DNA of 64,000 nt from a bacterium SCSIO 12696 (GTDB taxonomy: Bacteria; Pseudomonadota; Gammaproteobacteria; Pseudomonadales; Porticoccaceae). How positions within the stretch are numbered: the first letter of the stretch is position 1; every line of letters starts with the position of its first letter. The notes beneath the pieces were generated by a model. The model was given only the letters and a program-made list of their open reading frames with translations, made no database searches and was not told the DNA's origin. The translations under genes were made by a program, and so were the position numbers. The stretch covers positions 124,001 to 188,000 of the forward strand of contig CP073744.1 in NCBI GenBank assembly GCA_024397955.1, written 5' to 3'. Of the stretch, positions 35,314 to 43,687 are shown piece after piece.

Positions 35314-35718
35314 ATGATTACCAACTTAGAGCTTACTGATCCGGCCATTTTGTTTCCCGGAATCTCATTGTTACTGCTTGCCTACACCAATCGAAATCTG
35401 GCTTTGGCCAACATTGTGCGTACATTGAGTATCCTAACTGAGGATTGTGAGGACAAAAATCGCTACCAACAGATTCAAAATTTGAAAATTCGAATAGAGC
35501 TTATTAAATACATGCAAGCGCATGGAGTTATTTCATTTATATTTTGTGTCATCACGATGTTGTTTTTGCACATTTCTCTAGAAGCCGTGGCTCCATACCT
35601 ATTTCTGATCAGCTTAATTAGTATGTTGGTTTCGCTCAGTTTTGCCTTGCTTGAAATATTGCAGTCCGGGAAAACGCTCGACTTGGAACTGGAGAGGACT
35701 CAAATAACCAGGTTTTAA
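35314..35718 (+). CDS. DUF2721-like membrane protein
   Basis: A 134-residue predicted inner-membrane protein with three hydrophobic segments (about residues 10-25, 70-90 and 93-115). The N-terminal pattern of a hydrophobic helix followed by NRNLALANIVRTL and a charged region resembles DUF2721 proteins (PF11026), whose function is unknown. No clear SD precedes the ATG. The DNA is AT-rich compared with amtB. It stands alone between the glnK unit and the tetR gene. Confidence 0.68.
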   Translation: MITNLELTDPAILFPGISLLLLAYTNRNLALANIVRTLSILTEDCEDKNRYQQIQNLKIRIELIKYMQAHGVISFIFCVITMLFLHISLEAVAPYLFLISLISMLVSLSFALLEILQSGKTLDLELERTQITRF

Positions 35719-35772
35719 AGGGAATACAAATAGCTGGCGCTTTGATCTGAAAGAGAAGTGCGAGCCACGTTG

Positions 35773-36399
35773 TTATTGGTTAATTTGATAGCGCCCTAAA
35801 AACACCGCAACAATTTCCGTCAGAGCGTGCTGCTTTTCTTTTTTGGTGGGGGCTGGCATGTCAAAAAACAGCATGGGATGGTGGCCGAGTTCGTGAATCA
35901 TGCCTCTTAGCATGGCAGCAGCAAACTCCACCTCTATTGGTTTGATACGATGATCGGCAATGGCGGCTTTTAGCCAGCTGTTGAGGCCGTCTTCGTGTTG
36001 TGTAATGCGTTCCATGGTTCGCTGGGACATGGCTGGATTCTGCATATATTCGCTGAGAATGACCCGCGCGAGTTCAATAAGCTTTTTGGTGGTGAGGGCG
36101 TCCCAGGCTCCGGAGAGTATGTCAAAGAGTTGTTTATCCAGGGGTTGCTTACGGTCGTAGTTCACCGTACTTGAGCGCACCACACTTTCAATCAATAGAT
36201 TGGTGATGTGCTGAAACAGCGCTTCCTTGTTAGCGAAGTGGTTATAAATGGTGCGCTTGGACACTTGTGCCCGTTCGGCAATGGCATCCACGCTGGCGCC
36301 GCGGTAGCCGCATTCAATGAATATCTGTTCCGCAGCCTGAATAATATCCTGCTGCTTTTGCTGTGATCGGGTGATCGTCTTTTCTTGTACTGAACTCAT
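35773..36399 (-). CDS. TetR/AcrR-family transcriptional repressor
   Basis: A 208-residue TetR-family regulator. The N-terminal helix-turn-helix (about residues 12-60) reads GASVDAIAERAQVSKRTIYNHF, a typical form, with KEALFQHI after it. The C-terminal ligand domain resembles AcrR-type regulators. It is divergent from the RND efflux operon and has mirrored operator-like sequences just upstream. It therefore probably represses the pump and itself until an effector binds. The effector is unknown. Confidence 0.9.
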   Translation of the reverse strand: MSSVQEKTITRSQQKQQDIIQAAEQIFIECGYRGASVDAIAERAQVSKRTIYNHFANKEALFQHITNLLIESVVRSSTVNYDRKQPLDKQLFDILSGAWDALTTKKLIELARVILSEYMQNPAMSQRTMERITQHEDGLNSWLKAAIADHRIKPIEVEFAAAMLRGMIHELGHHPMLFFDMPAPTKKEKQHALTEIVAVFLGRYQINQ

Positions 36400-36424
36400 G
36401 GCGCCTCCGCAGTTGCGGCAAATA

Positions 36425-36442
36425 ATACACTGATGAGTTTAC
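36425..36442. promoter_or_regulatory. Candidate TetR operator A
   Basis: ATACACT-GATG-AGTTTAC is a partly symmetric TetR-type site (five of seven half-site bases match). It lies 26 bases before the tetR ATG. Together with operator B it makes a larger perfect mirror: TACAC, five bases, AGTTTAC, 18 bases, GTAAACT, five bases, GTGTA. Confidence 0.6.
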
Positions 36443-36460
36443 TTTTGCATGTGGATTTAT

Positions 36461-36478
36461 GTAAACTGTGCGGTGTAC
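36461..36478. promoter_or_regulatory. Candidate TetR operator B
   Basis: GTAAACT-GTGC-GGTGTAC is the mirror image of operator A. Centres of the two sites are 36 bases apart, which would place two dimers on the same stretch of DNA. It lies just before the MITE-like element. Confidence 0.6.
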
Positions 36479-36500
36479 TTTATTGCTTGATGGCTGACTA

Positions 36501-36644
36501 TAGGGCATCTCTAAAAATAGTGATATTTTCGTGACAGCAAGACGGCGGCGCACGGAGACCCGCAGTGTATAAGACATACATGAGGAGTCGAGTACGACGC
36601 CAACGCCGCTGTTGCGGAAATAGCGCATTTTTAGATGTGCCCTA
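36501..36644. mobile_element. MITE-like element, 144 bp, TA-flanked
   Basis: Terminal inverted repeats of 18 bp match at 16 positions: TAGGGCATCTCTAAAAAT on the left, and the complement of TAGGGCACATCTAAAAAT on the right. The element is bordered by TA on both sides, as expected for a target-site duplication. The inside is GC-rich, partly self-complementary, and has no transposase. It sits between the TetR operators and the RND operon start. Its right end is 31 bases before the TolC-fusion ATG. The parent transposon is not in the window. Confidence 0.72.
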
Positions 36645-36675
36645 TACTCAATCAGTAGTCTCAGGATTATTAGAT

Positions 36676-39024
36676 ATGAACTTTTTTACCCATACTCGGC
36701 TTGTGTCACTGCGGCTGTTGGCGGCTCTGTTGTTAGTGCAAGTGTTTGCACAAGCAGCAGCGGCCAGGGATTACCGCATTGCAGTCATCAGCGACGGCCC
36801 AGATCAGCAGCTGAGTTTTATTGAACAGCTGTATCGCCAGGAGATCACGGCTCTTACCGAAGGTGAGTTTGATGTCAGCTTCAAATCCTTCCAGGGCGGT
36901 TGGCGTGCAGAAGATATTCAACGGGCATTCCAGCAGGCCTATTCGGATCAAAATGTGGATATGTTGCTGGTGTCCGGTGTTGCAGCTAACCAAATAGGCG
37001 CTGCCCGCAAGAGCTTCCCGAAGCCCACGTTTTTGCCGCTGGTATTTGATGCCCAGTTGCTGGGTGTGCCATCCAGTGGTGCGGGCTCTGGTGTGCGTAA
37101 CCTCAATTACCTGGTGGACAGGGTGGAGTTCAGCGAACAGCTGGCCAGCTTCCGGCGGGTGGCTCCGGTACGCAATGTCGCTCTGTTGGTGGATGAAGTG
37201 ATTCTGGCCGCTGTACCGGTACTGGCTGAAAAAGCCCGGCAGTTGGCAAGGCAGCAGGGCATCAATATGCACTTTGTCGGCCACGATGGTGTTGATCACA
37301 ACCTTCTGGACAAGCTGCCTGCCGACGCAGACGGCTTGATGATTGCCGGATTACCACGGCTGCCCAAAGCACAAATGGCGCAGTTGATAGAGGGGGCTAT
37401 ACGGCGTCAACTACCCAGTTTCAGTTTGCTGGGCTCCGATGGAGTGCGTCAGGGCATGCTGGTGTCTGATTCTCCGGCAACAGACTGGCAACGTATGGCC
37501 CGCCGCAATGCCTTGAATATGCAGGCGGTGATGCTGGGCGAAAAAACGGCTGATCAACCTATTCAATTTGAAGGCAAAAGGCAGCTGACCATCAATATGG
37601 CCACCGCTCGTCAAATCGGTTTGTCGCCGCGCTTTGATGTACTCAGTGAAGCCATTTTGTTGAATCAGGAACAACAGGATCAAGGGCCGACATACAGTCT
37701 GGCCAAAGTGGCGCAACTGGCTCTGGCTCACAACCTGCAGCTCAGCGCCGAGGCTTATGGTGTCGCCGCGGGGCAGAATGACGTGATCAGTGCTCGCGGT
37801 AATTTACTGCCGCAATTGTCGGTGGGTGCCGCCACTACCCGGCGCAAAGTATCGCCTTTGGTATTAGCGGGCCAGCAAGCGCAGCGCTCTACCGACGGTT
37901 CGGTGGATTTCAGTCAACTGGTTTACTCCGATGACGCCTGGAGCAACTACCACATTCAAAGTCATTTGCAGCGCAATCGCGAAGCGGTTTTTGATCAATT
38001 ACAGCTGGACATTATTCAAGCGGCCACCGTGGCGTACCTGAATGTGTTGCGGGCAAGGGAGCAGTTACGCATTCAACAGGACAACCTGAAACTCACCCGC
38101 GATAACCTCAGTCTGGCGCAGGATAGAGTCAAGGCCGGTTCCAGTTCCGCTGCCGATCAGTATCGCTGGGAAAGCCAGTTAGCCAGCGATCGCAGTGCAC
38201 TTCTGCAAGCGAGGGCGGTGTTTAAACAGGCTCAGGAAAATTTGAATCTCTTGCTGCACCGTCCTATTACAGAGTCTTTTCAGCTAGCCGGTGCGCAGAT
38301 TAACGAGCCTTTTGTGATGTCTGAGGCTGAGTTTAATGAGCTAATCGACAACCCCAGAAACCTGGCGTTTTTGACGGATTTTTCCGTACAGCGAGGCGTT
38401 GAGTTATCGCCCCAACTGCGACAACTAGAGGCCCAGTTGGCGGCCAAAAAACGGGAGATTAGCAATCGCAAACGGGATTTCTGGTTACCGGATTTCAGTG
38501 TTCGCGGTCAGTACGGCAGCAACCTGAGCCAATCCGGTGTGGGCGCAGGCCCCAATGAATCCTTGGACGATTGGTCGGTATCCCTGAATGCCACACTCCC
38601 TCTGTTTGCCGGTGGCAGTCGCAAGTCGGCACTGTCAAAAAGCAAGCTGGAATTGCAGCAGCTAAATACTCTGGTGGCTGCCACCCGTGAACAGATTGAA
38701 CAGCAAGTTCGTGCCCAGGTGCACAGCACCAATGCGGCGTATTCATCCATCGAACTGTCTCGCCAAGCGGCGCAAGCAGCCAGTAAAAACCTCGAGCTGA
38801 TCAGTGATTCTTACGCCAAAGGCGTGGTGTCGGTGATTGATTTACTGGATGCCCAAAATGCCGCCCTGCAAGCCCAGGGCGCTGCCGCCAATGCAGTCTA
38901 TGACTTTTTAATTACGGTGATGAATTTGCAGCAGTCAGTGGGCGAGTTTGAATTTTTGTTGCCGCCGGAGCGCCGCGGACAATTGGCGGAGCAGCTGCGC
39001 GACTATATTCGTGGGCGGCAATAA
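36676..39024 (+). CDS. Periplasmic ABC substrate-binding-like domain fused to TolC-family outer-membrane factor
   Basis: A 782-residue protein made of two parts. After a signal peptide (residues 1-30, ending AQAAA), residues about 31-325 resemble the ABC_sub_bind fold (PF04392), including the typical ending LTINMATARQIGLSPRFDVLSEAILL. Residues about 335-780 form a TolC outer-membrane efflux domain with two repeats of long coiled-coil helices (LRIQQDNLKLTRDNLSLAQDRV and SYAKGVVSVIDLLDAQNAAL). It is first in an operon with RND adaptor and pump genes. The ATG at 36676 is chosen because it starts a proper signal peptide. The upstream frame extension is inside the MITE-like element. Confidence 0.85.
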   Translation: MNFFTHTRLVSLRLLAALLLVQVFAQAAAARDYRIAVISDGPDQQLSFIEQLYRQEITALTEGEFDVSFKSFQGGWRAEDIQRAFQQAYSDQNVDMLLVSGVAANQIGAARKSFPKPTFLPLVFDAQLLGVPSSGAGSGVRNLNYLVDRVEFSEQLASFRRVAPVRNVALLVDEVILAAVPVLAEKARQLARQQGINMHFVGHDGVDHNLLDKLPADADGLMIAGLPRLPKAQMAQLIEGAIRRQLPSFSLLGSDGVRQGMLVSDSPATDWQRMARRNALNMQAVMLGEKTADQPIQFEGKRQLTINMATARQIGLSPRFDVLSEAILLNQEQQDQGPTYSLAKVAQLALAHNLQLSAEAYGVAAGQNDVISARGNLLPQLSVGAATTRRKVSPLVLAGQQAQRSTDGSVDFSQLVYSDDAWSNYHIQSHLQRNREAVFDQLQLDIIQAATVAYLNVLRAREQLRIQQDNLKLTRDNLSLAQDRVKAGSSSAADQYRWESQLASDRSALLQARAVFKQAQENLNLLLHRPITESFQLAGAQINEPFVMSEAEFNELIDNPRNLAFLTDFSVQRGVELSPQLRQLEAQLAAKKREISNRKRDFWLPDFSVRGQYGSNLSQSGVGAGPNESLDDWSVSLNATLPLFAGGSRKSALSKSKLELQQLNTLVAATREQIEQQVRAQVHSTNAAYSSIELSRQAAQAASKNLELISDSYAKGVVSVIDLLDAQNAALQAQGAAANAVYDFLITVMNLQQSVGEFEFLLPPERRGQLAEQLRDYIRGRQ

Positions 39025-39025
39025 C

Positions 39026-40135
39026 ATGAAACTGATTCAGGTATCCAAAATGAAAAATACAGTAGTTTATCTAGCACTGACGTCTGCAGTTGTTTTGCTG
39101 TCGGCCTGTGACAACAAAACCGAGCAAGCTGAACCGCAACTGCGTCCGGTGCGCACCATCACTTTGGAACAGCCTACCAGTATGCGCTCCCGTACCTTTT
39201 CGGGCAGCAGTCACTCCAGTCAGGAGTCCCGCCTCAGTTTTAAAGTCTCTGGCACCATCGTTGAAATGGCTGCTCAGGTGGGTGATCGTTTGCAGCCCGG
39301 CGAACTTATTGCCCGGCTGGATGAAACTCCCTATCGCCTGCGGGTTCAGCAGGCGGCAGCTTCCCTTGAGCAAGCCAAGGCCACGGCCCGCAGTGCCGAT
39401 GCCAGCTACCAGCGCACTAAAGACCTGTACCAAAACAGCAACGCTTCCCGCAATGATCTGGACACCACCCGGGCGCAGGCGGAATCCACGAAAGCCCAGC
39501 AGCGGGCAGCACAAAAAGCCCTGCAGCTGGCAGAGCTTGAACTCTCCTACACCAGCCTGTTGGCAGAGGGCGACTGCAGCGTTGCCGAGTTAACCGCCGA
39601 GGTGAATGAGAACGTAGGGCAGGGCAATCCTGTGGCCAAAGTGAATTGTGGCGATGAGATTGAAATTACCGTCAATGTACCGGAAAACCTGATTGCCAAT
39701 GTGCAGGCAAACGACACTGCCAGCATTCGCTTTGGTTCGGTGCCGGGTCAGGTATTTAACGGCAGGGTAACGGAAGTGGGGGGCGTGGCCGATGGCGCCG
39801 CATCAGTATTTCCTGTGAATGTAAAAGTGCTTCAGCCCTCCGCAACGGTTCGTGCTGGCCTGGCCGCAGAAGTGACCTTTACGTTTGCTGGCGATGGCAA
39901 CCAAAGCGCTTATTTATTGCCGCTGTCCGCCATTGTCAAAGGCAGTGAAGGCACCTTTGTGTTTGTGGCCAAAGCCAATGGCGCTAAGCAGGGTGTTGTT
40001 GAGCGCAGAACAGTGGCCTTGGGAGAACTGACTGAGCAGGGTGTTCAAGTGCTCAATGGCCTGAATATTGGTGACCGGGTAATTACCGCCGGCGTCAGTG
40101 TGATTCGCGAAGGCCAGCAGGTGCTGTTGCCATGA
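39026..40135 (+). CDS. RND efflux periplasmic adaptor lipoprotein (membrane fusion protein)
   Basis: A 369-residue HlyD/AcrA-type adaptor that joins an RND pump to the outer-membrane factor. The N-terminus has a lipoprotein signal with lipobox LLSAC. The lipoyl halves (FKVSGTIVEMAAQVGDRLQPGELIARLD), a helical hairpin (about residues 95-170) and a beta-barrel domain follow. Start is ATG 39026 or 39050; both leave the lipobox intact. It begins one base after the TolC-fusion stop and overlaps the pump gene by four bases (ATGA), so all three genes are co-translated. Confidence 0.92.
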   Translation: MKLIQVSKMKNTVVYLALTSAVVLLSACDNKTEQAEPQLRPVRTITLEQPTSMRSRTFSGSSHSSQESRLSFKVSGTIVEMAAQVGDRLQPGELIARLDETPYRLRVQQAAASLEQAKATARSADASYQRTKDLYQNSNASRNDLDTTRAQAESTKAQQRAAQKALQLAELELSYTSLLAEGDCSVAELTAEVNENVGQGNPVAKVNCGDEIEITVNVPENLIANVQANDTASIRFGSVPGQVFNGRVTEVGGVADGAASVFPVNVKVLQPSATVRAGLAAEVTFTFAGDGNQSAYLLPLSAIVKGSEGTFVFVAKANGAKQGVVERRTVALGELTEQGVQVLNGLNIGDRVITAGVSVIREGQQVLLP

Positions 40136-43100
40136 GTGTAAAACAAACATTAACCGGCTTTGCCATCGCCAAAAACCGCATTACCTTTGCGTTGGTGGCC
40201 GTGTTGTTTATTTCCGGCCTGGCGGCCTATTACGCGTTGCCCAAAGCCATGGATCCTGGTTTTACCGTGCGCACAGCAGTGATTACCACTCGCTTGCCCG
40301 GTGTGGCACCAGAGCGCATGGAGCAGCTGGTTACCGACAAAATTGAGAAAAAAGCTCAGGAAATGCCGGAGGTGGATTTTATTGTCAGCGAATCCCGCAC
40401 CGGTATTTCTGTAGTGAACGTCAATTTTAAGGAGAGCTATAAAAATATGCGCCCGATCTTTGACGATCTGCGGCGCAAGATTGGTGATGTGGAAGGGGAT
40501 CTGCCCAACGGTGTTGATGGCCCCCATGTGAACGATGAATTTGGCGATGTGTTTGGCAGCGTCTACACCCTGAGCGGCGATGGTTTCAGTTACGCAGAAC
40601 TGAAAACCGTTGCCGACGAAATTCGCGACCGTTTGTTGAAAGAGCCGGATATCGCCAAGGTGGATATTCATGGCGCTCAGCAAGAAGTGGTCTTTATCGA
40701 TTACAACAACGCTCGCCTGACGGAGCTGGGCTTGTCGCCACAGCAACTCAGTGGTGTGCTCAACAGCGTGAATATTTTGTCGTCCGGCGGCAACATTACC
40801 AGTGGCCGAGAGCGCATTACTCTGGAACCCACGGGCAACTTTGAGTCTGTGGACGACTTGCGCAATACCGTGATTCAGTTGCCTCGTGGTGGGCTGATTT
40901 CTTTGGGGGATATTGCTGAGGTCTACCGGGATTATGTGGATCCGCCATCCAGTATCGCTCGTGCCAACGGTACCGCGGCGCTGACGCTATCGATCTCCAT
41001 GACGGACGGTGGCGATATTCTCAAACTGGGCAAAAAACTGGATCAATTGATTCCGCACATTCAGCAGCAATACCCCTGGGGTATTGAGTTGGAAAAGGTA
41101 TGGTTTCAGGCCAGCCTGGTGGAGGAAAACGTCAACAACTTTATGTCCAGCCTGTTGCAGGCTATTGCCATTGTGGTACTGGTGATGGTGGCATTTTTGG
41201 GGCTACGAACCGGTGCCGTAGTCGCCACGTTGATTCCCACTACCATGGTGATTACGTTTTTTGTGATGCAGCAGTTCGGTATTACCGTGAACCAGATTTC
41301 ACTGGCGGCGCTGATTATTTCCCTCGGTTTGTTGGTGGATAACGCCATTGTGATGGTGGAATCTATTTTGCTGAAACGTGAAGGCGGTATGGGTGCTGTC
41401 GCTGCAGCGATAGAAGCTGGCAGCGAATTAAAAGTGCCACTGTTAGTATCGTCACTCACCACTGCTGCGGCGTTTATGCCTATCGGTTTGGCGGAATCCG
41501 CAGTGGGTGAATACACCGCCGATATTTTCTATGTGGTGGGCATTACTTTGCTGTGTTCCTGGGGTTTGACCATGACCCTGATTCCGGTGCTGACAACAGT
41601 GATGCTGAAAATCAAACAGAAACACAGCAAAGACGACTCTATTTTTGATGGTGGCGGCTACCGTTTTTATCAGAAATTTTTGCTTACCTCGTTGCGCCAT
41701 CCAAAAACATTTCTGCTGAGTGTGGTGGTGGTGTTCTTCCTTGCCATGCAGGGTATGGGGTTGGTGCCGCAAATATTTATTGCCCCCTCGGAAGACCCGG
41801 TGTTTACCGCCAAACTGGAAATGCCTTTGGGGACGTCCATTGAAACCACAGAAAGCGTTATTGCCGATCTCGACAAATTTATGCGAGAGCGTTTTTATAA
41901 TCCGGAAAGCGGCGAGGCAACTGCTGGTATCGCAACGGTAAGCAACTGGATGACGTTTATTGGCACGGGCGGCCCCCGTTTTGCGCTTGGACTTGACCCA
42001 GCCAACCCCAACCCTGCCAATGCTTTTATGATCGTCAACACCGCCAATGGCAAAGTGGTGGACGAGATTATTACCGATATCAACGGCTACTTGCGTCAAG
42101 CCCATCCGGATTTGGCCACGCAATTGTCTCGCCTGGAAAATGGCCCGCCGGTGGGCTACCCCATCCAAGTGCGTTTGTCGGGCAGTGGCTCTGAGCAGCT
42201 GTATCGAATGGCGGAACAGGTAACCGATCAGCTTTATGCTACGCCCGGTGTCAGTTCGGTAAAAAATAACTGGGGCTTGCCCACCAAAAAATTATTGGTG
42301 AATGTGGATCAAGATCGCGCTCGGCTGGCCGGTGTGACCAGCGACGATGTGGCCTATTCATTGCGTACCGGGCTGGCTGGTATTGAGCTGACCCAATACC
42401 GGGAAGGAGATAAGTTGATTCCGGTTAAGCTGCGCACCGTGGCTAGCGACCGCCAGGATGTGGGCAAGCTGGATGGCCTGAGTATTTACGCGCAGTCCTC
42501 TGGTGATCGGGTGCCGCTAAAACAAGTGGCGGATGTGGAGCTGGTGTTTGAGCCCGGCATCGTGCGACGTCGCGACCGCGAACGCACCCTTACTCTGAAT
42601 GTGCAATTGCAAGACGGTGCCACCGCCGCCGAAGTCAACAGTAGCCTGGTGCCCTGGCTGAAACAAACTGCTAATCAATGGCCCAGTGGTTACCGTTTTG
42701 AAATGGGTGGTGAATCGGAATCGTCTGGTGATGCCAACGCCTCCATCGCCGCCAAATTGCCATTGGCATTGATGGTGATTGTGTTGCTGCTGGTGGCGCA
42801 ATTTAATTCCATTCGCCGGCCGATTATTATTCTCACCACCATTCCGCTGGGGCTGATTGGCGTTACCATCGGCCTGTTGGTGGCCAATTCGTCCTTCGGG
42901 TTTTTTACCATTCTCGGCATCATTTCTCTGGCGGGCATTATTATTAACAACGCCATTGTGTTGATCGACCGCATCAAAATCGAAATCGAAGAGCAGGGCA
43001 AGGCCCCGGCAGATGCGGTGGTACACGCCTGCCTGCAACGGCTGCGGCCGATTATGCTTACTACCGCCACTACGGTGCTCGGCATGATGCCCCTGTGGTG

Positions 43101-43227
43101 GGGTGGCACCGCCATGTTTGTGCCCATGGCAGTCACCATTATTTTTGGGCTGGCCTTTGCCACATTACTGACGTTGTTGGTGGTGCCGGTGTTGTACGCG
43201 GTGTTTTTCAGAGTTCGTTTTAACTGA
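40132..43227 (+). CDS. RND multidrug efflux pump (HAE1-type)
   Basis: A 1031-residue inner-membrane proton-driven efflux pump. It has 12 membrane segments with two large periplasmic loops (about residues 35-335 and 555-865). TM4 carries GLLVDNAIVMVES with the proton-relay Asp pattern, although the usual DD pair is partly changed to VDN. The C-terminal half has GIIINNAIVLIDR. It belongs to the group with MDPGFTVRTAVITTRLPG near the N-terminus, typical of less studied HAE1 pumps. The substrate cannot be predicted. The adaptor and the TolC fusion upstream complete the complex. Confidence 0.93.
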   Translation: MSVKQTLTGFAIAKNRITFALVAVLFISGLAAYYALPKAMDPGFTVRTAVITTRLPGVAPERMEQLVTDKIEKKAQEMPEVDFIVSESRTGISVVNVNFKESYKNMRPIFDDLRRKIGDVEGDLPNGVDGPHVNDEFGDVFGSVYTLSGDGFSYAELKTVADEIRDRLLKEPDIAKVDIHGAQQEVVFIDYNNARLTELGLSPQQLSGVLNSVNILSSGGNITSGRERITLEPTGNFESVDDLRNTVIQLPRGGLISLGDIAEVYRDYVDPPSSIARANGTAALTLSISMTDGGDILKLGKKLDQLIPHIQQQYPWGIELEKVWFQASLVEENVNNFMSSLLQAIAIVVLVMVAFLGLRTGAVVATLIPTTMVITFFVMQQFGITVNQISLAALIISLGLLVDNAIVMVESILLKREGGMGAVAAAIEAGSELKVPLLVSSLTTAAAFMPIGLAESAVGEYTADIFYVVGITLLCSWGLTMTLIPVLTTVMLKIKQKHSKDDSIFDGGGYRFYQKFLLTSLRHPKTFLLSVVVVFFLAMQGMGLVPQIFIAPSEDPVFTAKLEMPLGTSIETTESVIADLDKFMRERFYNPESGEATAGIATVSNWMTFIGTGGPRFALGLDPANPNPANAFMIVNTANGKVVDEIITDINGYLRQAHPDLATQLSRLENGPPVGYPIQVRLSGSGSEQLYRMAEQVTDQLYATPGVSSVKNNWGLPTKKLLVNVDQDRARLAGVTSDDVAYSLRTGLAGIELTQYREGDKLIPVKLRTVASDRQDVGKLDGLSIYAQSSGDRVPLKQVADVELVFEPGIVRRRDRERTLTLNVQLQDGATAAEVNSSLVPWLKQTANQWPSGYRFEMGGESESSGDANASIAAKLPLALMVIVLLLVAQFNSIRRPIIILTTIPLGLIGVTIGLLVANSSFGFFTILGIISLAGIIINNAIVLIDRIKIEIEEQGKAPADAVVHACLQRLRPIMLTTATTVLGMMPLWWGGTAMFVPMAVTIIFGLAFATLLTLLVVPVLYAVFFRVRFN

Positions 43228-43233
43228 TAACTC

Positions 43234-43264
43234 TTGACGTTCCTGCTGCTGGAAGGTTTATAGT
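43234..43264 (+). promoter_or_regulatory. CueR/MerR-type promoter with 19-bp spacer
   Basis: A -35 TTGACG (43234-43239) and a -10 TATAGT (43259-43264) are 19 bases apart, the over-long spacing required by MerR-family activators. The spacer holds the inverted repeat TTCC...GGAA, extended to GACGTTCC/GGAAGGTT, close to CueR boxes. The cueR-like gene starts 25 bases downstream, so the regulator controls its own operon. Confidence 0.85.
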
Positions 43265-43288
43265 GCTGTTCATATCTGGAGTAGCACT

Positions 43289-43687
43289 ATGAACATTGGC
43301 GATCTATCCAAACAAAGCGGCATATCTGCCAAAACCATCCGTTACTACGAAGCGCAGGGCTTGTTGCCTGCGCCACCACGGCTTGAAAATGGCTACCGGG
43401 ATTATCCGGATTCTGCAGTTTCTGAATTGGGCTTCTTGCGCCGTGCCAGACAGTTCGGTTTTTCTCTGGAAGAGTGTGGTCAATTGGTGCAATTGTGGCG
43501 CAATCCCAAACGCCGCAGTGCAGAAGTTCACCAATTGGTCACCGAACGCCAGCAGCAGGTGGTTCAACAAATCGCTGAACTGCAGGAAACTCAGCAGTTG
43601 CTAACTGACCTGCTTTCTCGTTGTGCCGATAACAACTCGCCTCATTGCGCCATTATCGATTCCCTATCGGAGCGTTCCAATGGCTAA
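43289..43687 (+). CDS. CueR-like MerR-family metal-sensing regulator
   Basis: A 132-residue MerR-family activator. The winged helix (residues 1-70; GISAKTIRYYEAQGLLP) is followed by a dimer helix and a metal loop. Cys112 and Cys120 (C-x7-C) and Ser77 in RRSAEV fall at the same positions as in E. coli CueR, the sensor of Cu(I), Ag(I) and Au(I). It is preceded by a MerR-type promoter and overlaps the next permease gene by eight bases, so the permease is its likely main target. No copA or cueO lies nearby. Confidence 0.9.
   Translation: MNIGDLSKQSGISAKTIRYYEAQGLLPAPPRLENGYRDYPDSAVSELGFLRRARQFGFSLEECGQLVQLWRNPKRRSAEVHQLVTERQQQVVQQIAELQETQQLLTDLLSRCADNNSPHCAIIDSLSERSNG

Noticed and set aside
36565..36675. 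Longer N-terminus of the TolC fusion
   Set aside because: The extra codons lie in the MITE-like element and would bury the signal peptide.
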